Assembly (NCBI GenBank): GCA_021464245.1
Contig: JADCRB010000037.1
Coordinates: 7,845,316 to 7,909,315 of the forward strand
Reading direction: 5' to 3'
From: Carallia brachiata
Taxonomy: Eukaryota; Streptophyta; Magnoliopsida; Malpighiales; Rhizophoraceae
DNA length: 64,000 nucleotides
In this document: positions 58,516 through 64,000 of the stretch, one piece after another
How the letters are laid out: each line of letters begins with the position of its first letter
Numbering within the stretch: position 1 is the stretch's first letter
Position numbers and translations under genes: made by a program
The notes under the pieces: generated by a model
Database searches by the model: none
What the model was told of the DNA's origin: nothing
Seen by the model: the letters and a program-made list of their open reading frames with translations, nothing else

Positions 58516-60223
58516 ATTCTATCTTAGCTATTTTTCTACTTTATTCCTATGCAGCAAAATGACTCCTCAATAGAGGTAAAAAGAGAACAAGAAAACAAAA
58601 TGTCAACAAATTTTATTCCCAGAGCAAAAATTTGTAAGGCCAGAGTAAGAGAAGCTAAGGAAATGAGTTTTTATTTTGGCCCTAACAATTTGTGATGCAA
58701 CAACCATCCTAAAAATACCATGTTGATGTAAAACCTTTCTGAATCAATCCTAGGTTATCACCAAAAGCATTAATGAGGAAAAAAAAAATCTTCATTTAGT
58801 AATAATTAGTATTAACGCAGTCTCATCCAACGGTATTTGATAATTTATATATTTATTTTTTAATAAATTTAATTATTCAACAGTTTATATTATATTATTA
58901 TTATTTTGAAACCACTCTTATTAAACCAAAAGATTTCTTTTTTTTTCCTTCAAAGAAACTATGATCAAAACATCATGGCTAAGCTAGTGCACATATGTCT
59001 AGGAAGTGCTTGGCTTACATGTGCAAGTCTAATCTCTACCTGTAGTTTGGTATGTATCCACTCATATAAGCCTACATTAAATGTAGTAAGCGTGTCCAAT
59101 CGAAAGGTTGTTTGACACTTTAAAAGTAGAATAGCATATAGAGGAGGATCCGGCTTAGATGGACACACCTTCTATTAAGAAATCTAAAATTTGAATTTTA
59201 AAATATTTTTTTACTTATTTTTTTCTTTGACGATAAAATAACATCTCTATTAAAAATAAAATAAAATAAAAAGAATAGCATCTAGAGCAAACTGTGGGAT
59301 AGGCCCCTTTAGTGTCCCTGTTATGGCAAACATCTCTTCAATGAAAACTTGGTGACTAATCCTTTGAACGTAAAGTCGATAGATATAACAGCAGAAACTT
59401 ATTACCTTTTTTTGAGTTTAGAGAGGTGCTAAGATTATCCAATTCCATCATAATGATCTAGAAAATTACCAATGGATAGAATGCAACAGATAAGAAGATA
59501 ACGTTGGCTTTATGCAGATACACCAAAAATATAATTTATAGACTTTAAGGTAATGCTTGTTAGAGCCTACATCGTCTCGATAGTCTACTTTTCAGTGTCA
59601 ACAGTGCCTTTACGAAAAACAAAAATAAGGTTAAGAACATGTGATTCTTTCCCAAAATTTTATTAAATGTTACTGTGTGAAGCGCTTTTTAAGGCCACGA
59701 TTCCTAGTCTAGGATTAAAAAAAGGAAAATGTTACCTGGACGAACGGTTTACTTGGGGTAGGGGAAGAGAGAAAGAGAGAGAAGAAAAGATAGTAAGTCT
59801 CACCTATTTTTTGGTCATTATTTTTTAAAATATATTATGTGTATAATAATTAAAATTGATTTATAATGAGTCCAAACTTAATGAAAGAGAAAAAAAAAAA
59901 AGGTTGAGTCCTACTCACTTTTTAGGTATTTTTTTAACATATTATTTACATAATAATTAAAACTGATATACAACAAATCTACACTTAATTTATAGCAAAA
60001 AGAAACCTACAATACCTCGGTCAAGCCACAACGATCCGAAAGAACTAATACCTATATACCCTTTCTTTTTGAACGTTTTTCAATATTGGTCAATGGGCAA
60101 ATAATTTGACCCACCTAATATTCCATTATTACTTGGATTGAATGGATAAACCAAAGTTGGCATCTTCTTTTCACACTTATATTGTGCACCGTCTAATGTT
60201 CCTTCAAGGCAACGAGCAAAGAT
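58516..60223. other. Intergenic sequence
   Basis: No supported gene. Two similar AT-rich pieces near 59,790-59,880 and 59,905-59,990 ('aagtctcacctattttttgg' and 'gagtcctactcactttttag') look like a local duplication of about 115 bp. Confidence 0.3.
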
Positions 60224-60645
60224 TTACACTTTGTTTGGAAGAATGTAAAATAAGGGAACGAGCAAGAATTTAGGTGGAAAATTCGACGTGTTTGTTTTGG
60301 AGGAAAAGTTTAAACAAAAAAAAGTGGGCCCAAGGAAAAGTCTCACCAAAATCCATTCTCCTAAATTTTTCGGTTTTTTTTTTTTAGGTATGAAATCATT
60401 TTTATGTCTTTATTTTTAGTTTTTGTACTTTTACATTTTAGAGATAAAATGAGTATTAACACATAATTTTTTTCTTACTTTATACACATTTTTAAACAAA
60501 ATATTTTCTAATTTTTCTTACTTCAAATTACACTCTCTTAAACACATTTAGTATGAAAAATTTTCTTGTTTTCTAATATTTACTCTTCCCACTTTCCTTC
60601 CTCTCATTTTCCTCTTATCCTATTTTTTCTCCAAACAACGGCGAG
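60224..60645. mobile_element. MITE with 'tttgtttgga' inverted termini
   Basis: The left end 'actttgtttggaagaatg' with 'aaaataaggg' pairs with the right end 'tcctattttttctccaaaca'. The subterminal arms are purine-rich on the left and pyrimidine-rich on the right. Non-coding. Confidence 0.5.
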
Positions 60646-61514
60646 TGTGCAATTCATAGCCATTGGCTAAGTAGTGCAGCCCTTGATCTTTGGCTTCTTT
60701 TCCATTAACTTAAACCGTAAATCTAGCCAATATAACCAAGATTTGCTTATCTCAATCCAACTTGCAGCTTTAAGACAATTTACTTTATGACACAAGTAAT
60801 TATGCAATTAAAAAAAAAACAAACCAAAGAGACTATCATCAATCACTCATTGTTAGTCTAATGGTAAGAGTAAATTTGAAATTGTATAAGTTAGACACGT
60901 GATTTCATGTATAAATATTTTAAAGTACATTTCATATTCAAGTTAGAAACTACAGCAGTGAAGTATCATGCTAGATATCCAAAACTTTTATTACTCCTCG
61001 TTATAAAAAAATAATAAAAAGAAAAAGCGCAGAAACTATCTTCAACTTTTGCTCTTTTTCTTGTACCAGCCAACTTCAGGAACCTGAAGTAGCATCAAAA
61101 GCATACAAAAGACAAGGCATGCCTGCTGCATCTATTTCTCCTTTTGCCTAAGCACTTCCTCCAAGTTCCAACTGCCAACCAGTTTTAATCTTCTGTCCTT
61201 TCCAGGGGTTCCAACTTTCTAATTGTCACTATATCCCTTTTTGTTCTTTTCTTGTGCTAAGGACTGTCTCCTCTTTATAAAGCAAGACAGGGAAAAACTG
61301 CCATTTTCTACATCTTGCAAGTTGCAAAGGACTCACTGTATATTGGGTGTTCAAAAATACTCACGCTTTTGCCTTTTACTAGATGTCATATGCGCTCATG
61401 CTTCTAGTGAAACGAGTCATGCGCGTAACTTGTGTCATTCATTCTATTCTCTTTCAATCTACCAAATTTATAATTAAGTTAATAGACATAGCCACAAGGT
61501 GTGGCCAAATTAAC
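60646..61514. other. Intergenic; possible promoter-like block
   Basis: From 61,020 to 61,480 base composition is more balanced. A TATA-like 'ctctttataaagcaag' is at 61,270-61,285, and a perfect short palindrome 'acttcaggaacctgaagt' is at 61,072-61,089. The ORF at 61,223-61,477 shows no known domain. This could be part of a non-coding transcript; nothing firm. Confidence 0.2.
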
Positions 61515-61810
61515 GGAGATAAAAGAAAAATTACTTTTAAACTTTTATAAACTTTTACAATTTAATCTTAAATTTTGTCTTTTTTTTTCATTTCAGTCTT
61601 AAATTTGTAAGATCCGCTCCAATTAAATTCTTCTGTCAACGGAGTTGGTCAAATTGTTTAATACCGTACATTGATTTAACGGAAATAATCTTGATTCTAT
61701 TGACAAAGATTTAATTGCAACAGATTTTGAAACTTTAGGACTGAAATGAAAAATGAAAAGAGTTTAAAACTTAATTATAAAAATTTAAAACTAATTTTTC
61801 TTTTATCTCC
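61515..61810. mobile_element. MITE with 19-bp near-perfect inverted termini
   Basis: Left terminus 'ggagataaaagaaaaatta' (61,515-61,533), right terminus its reverse complement with one change (61,792-61,810). The arms continue with 'catttcagtcttaaattt' and 'actttaggactgaaatg'. 'attaac' occurs just outside both ends (61,509-61,514 and 61,813-61,818), a probable target duplication. Non-coding. Confidence 0.65.
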
Positions 61811-64000
61811 TAATTAACTATTCCCTTTGATATCAATTTAGATTCAATTTTGAAGATTTCTTTTGGCCAAAAAAAAATTCATCGCAGATATGTCGGTTAT
61901 TAAATTTATCGACTGAGGCAAGAGTCACCCGTTGTAAACCCATTCAACCCTATCACATGGTAAAGAACTCATCACTTAAGTATTATTAATTCTTTTAAAT
62001 TAATTACAGTGATTGTTCAGTCTGAAAATTAAACCACCGAAGAATAATCGTTTGTATGAAACAACTTTTTACTTCGATGTAAGCGTTCTAATTGTAAACT
62101 TACATTTCGTTATCATAATCATTGGCCTGATAAACATTTGCAGTTTCACCGTAATTGCAATTATATATAAAAATAAATAAATAACAATGTAAAGTCAAAT
62201 CTAATTACTGCCTAGAATTCATTATATACACCTAACTTTAAGAACAGTGGATCTTTAATTGGATTGACGTATAAACAATAGGACATATGCCAAACTGGCG
62301 GCATGCCGCCGTCTGCAATAATAAACAACAATAAAGATAAGGGAAAAGTTTGGGTTCATACACAGCAGCCATACAACTGTGCTTTACTTAGAAGTATTTG
62401 AGTTAATTTTTGAAAGAATATATTTATATTTTATTTTTAAAAAATAAAAAATAGGTATTTCATAAATTTTTTTAATATTATTTTTTTATTCTACTTATTT
62501 TTTTATTTAATTTCTTAACAACAACTAATTGAAAAGTAATTCTGATCTATTTTTTACTATTTTTTAGATTATTTTTTACTTTTTAATGTTAATAATAATT
62601 TATATGGACTAAATTACCTTTAAAAAATATTTATATAATTTTATTATTATTTTTTTACTTGACACATAAATTAGATATATTAATTTATTTTATTAATATT
62701 TCTATAACTTCAATAATATTTTTCAAGTATTCTTAAATAATATTTTTTTTCACTTCAATTTTCTTTAATATTGAAATTTATAAAAAAAATCTCAAATATA
62801 ATAATTTTTATCATTTAATAAAAATTAATATTTTTAAAAAATTAAAAATTAAGTAAAATAATTTTCAATATTATTTATAAAATATTATTCTAAAATATAA
62901 AATATAAAAATATAAAAATAAAATTTTGAATATGATATATCTATACAAATTATATGTCTAAATTAAACATTTCATTATTTAACAGTAACAGTAAATATAA
63001 AATTAACCAAACACTTTACTAATTTTATCAGCAATCAGTAACAGTAAGCAAGAATCAGTAGCAGTAATCAGTAATAATAATATTCAACAGTTAACCTAAA
63101 CAGGTCCTTAAATTAAAAAATATAATTACTTAAAAATCAAATATAACTATATTAATATTTTGTATAAAATTTTTGTAAAAAAAAATTTTTGAACAAAAAA
63201 ATTTTTTTAGTTTATATTATGTAAAATTTATCTTTTAAGGTTATCAAATAACACTTATTTAATTTTAAATTTTAATTTTATTATTTTATATTTTATTAAT
63301 GTGAATACATTTTATCAATAAAAAATTAAAATGTACACCTCAATATAGCTAGTTTGTATTGGGGTATTATGTGGGTCTAATAACAATAATATCCTACCCT
63401 GCCGATCAGTACCTAATAATATTTTATTACTTTTTTTCACAAAATTAAAATGGTAAAGATAAGTACACATGCATAAGATAAGTGTAATAAGTACGCAGTG
63501 ATCTGAATTATTAGATCACAAAAAATTTATTGAATCTAAAAACATAAAAAATAGATAAATCATTACATGTTATTATATTAACTACATGCATTACTAAACA
63601 TATCTATATAATCAAATTCAAATTAAAATTTAAATCTGAATGTATGTTATTTTAAAATGTAAAGTGTGCATACTATATAAGATCTATTATAATAAAAAAA
63701 TGTGTTTTTCAAAATAATTTTTCTGAAATAATAAAAAAATATTATTATGTTTAATATGTATACCTCTCTATACATATTTGAGCATGGGTGTTGGTACAGT
63801 GTCTGAGAAAAGTGGCCTGATAAATTATTTTGAAAGTAATAATTCAGTAATTCTTAATAATAATATATATATATATTTTAAATAATAATAAATTTAATAA
63901 TAAATTTTTTTAATAAAAAAATAAATATTATTAATTAAAATTTAATACTTATTATTTTTTATATATTTTATCGGACTACTATTAATCGCTTCCAAACTTT
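61811..64000. other. AT-rich intergenic sequence
   Basis: Very AT-rich with no coding potential. 'cagttaacctaaacaggtcc' near 63,089-63,108 looks like a transposon terminus, but no partner was found. Confidence 0.3.

Overview
This window is nuclear DNA of a flowering plant, probably a eudicot. It is AT-rich, has GT..AG introns, microsatellites and nested transposons, and carries plant gene families. I cannot name the species.

Three host genes look intact. (1) A 12-exon terpene synthase on the + strand (7,324-16,160, 849 codons) is most like geranyllinalool synthase of the TPS-f subfamily. It has a DDFYD motif and an NSE-type motif, and no stop or frame break across my exon joins. (2) An intronless pepsin-type aspartic protease lies on + (41,152-42,546, 464 aa). 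(3) A 10-exon serine carboxypeptidase-like gene lies on - (46,226-42,940, 482 aa) with its Ser-Asp-His triad complete. The last two converge, with 393 bp between their stop codons. From memory, Arabidopsis has its geranyllinalool synthase (At1g61120, TPS04) beside SCPL32 (At1g61130). This window may therefore keep an old gene neighbourhood stretched by about 27 kb of transposons and the protease gene.

Layout. 1-7.0 kb: Helitron remnant, fold-back MITEs, a possible decayed gene, and a distal copy of the terpene synthase promoter. 7.0-16.2 kb: terpene synthase, with repeats in introns 2, 4 and 6. 16.2-18.9 kb: 3' flank and a non-coding repeat. 18.9-28.1 kb: a decayed Ty3/gypsy element of the Tat lineage (second, archaeal-type RNase H) on the - strand. 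It keeps one LTR and carries, between pol and that LTR, a broken WUSCHEL-type homeobox sequence with a WUS-box, an EAR-like motif and its own TATA box. 28.1-32.8 kb: ~300-bp tandem units inside a ~2-kb tandem duplication. 34.4-40.2 kb: six consecutive Helitron-like units, with a hAT MITE and an internally deleted copia element nested in them. 41.1-46.3 kb: protease and carboxypeptidase genes. 46.3-64 kb: MITEs (one hAT with exact 8-bp duplications), LINE remnants, a possible solo LTR, and a complete small non-autonomous LTR retrotransposon (53,020-54,651) carrying an ORF with a dsRNA-binding-like domain and coiled coil.

The most novel signals are the two host-gene captures by retroelements (homeobox, dsRNA-binding domain), the duplicated terpene synthase promoter whose better TATA box lies in the distal copy, and the Helitron array. 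All calls come from reading the sequence by eye; no search was run.
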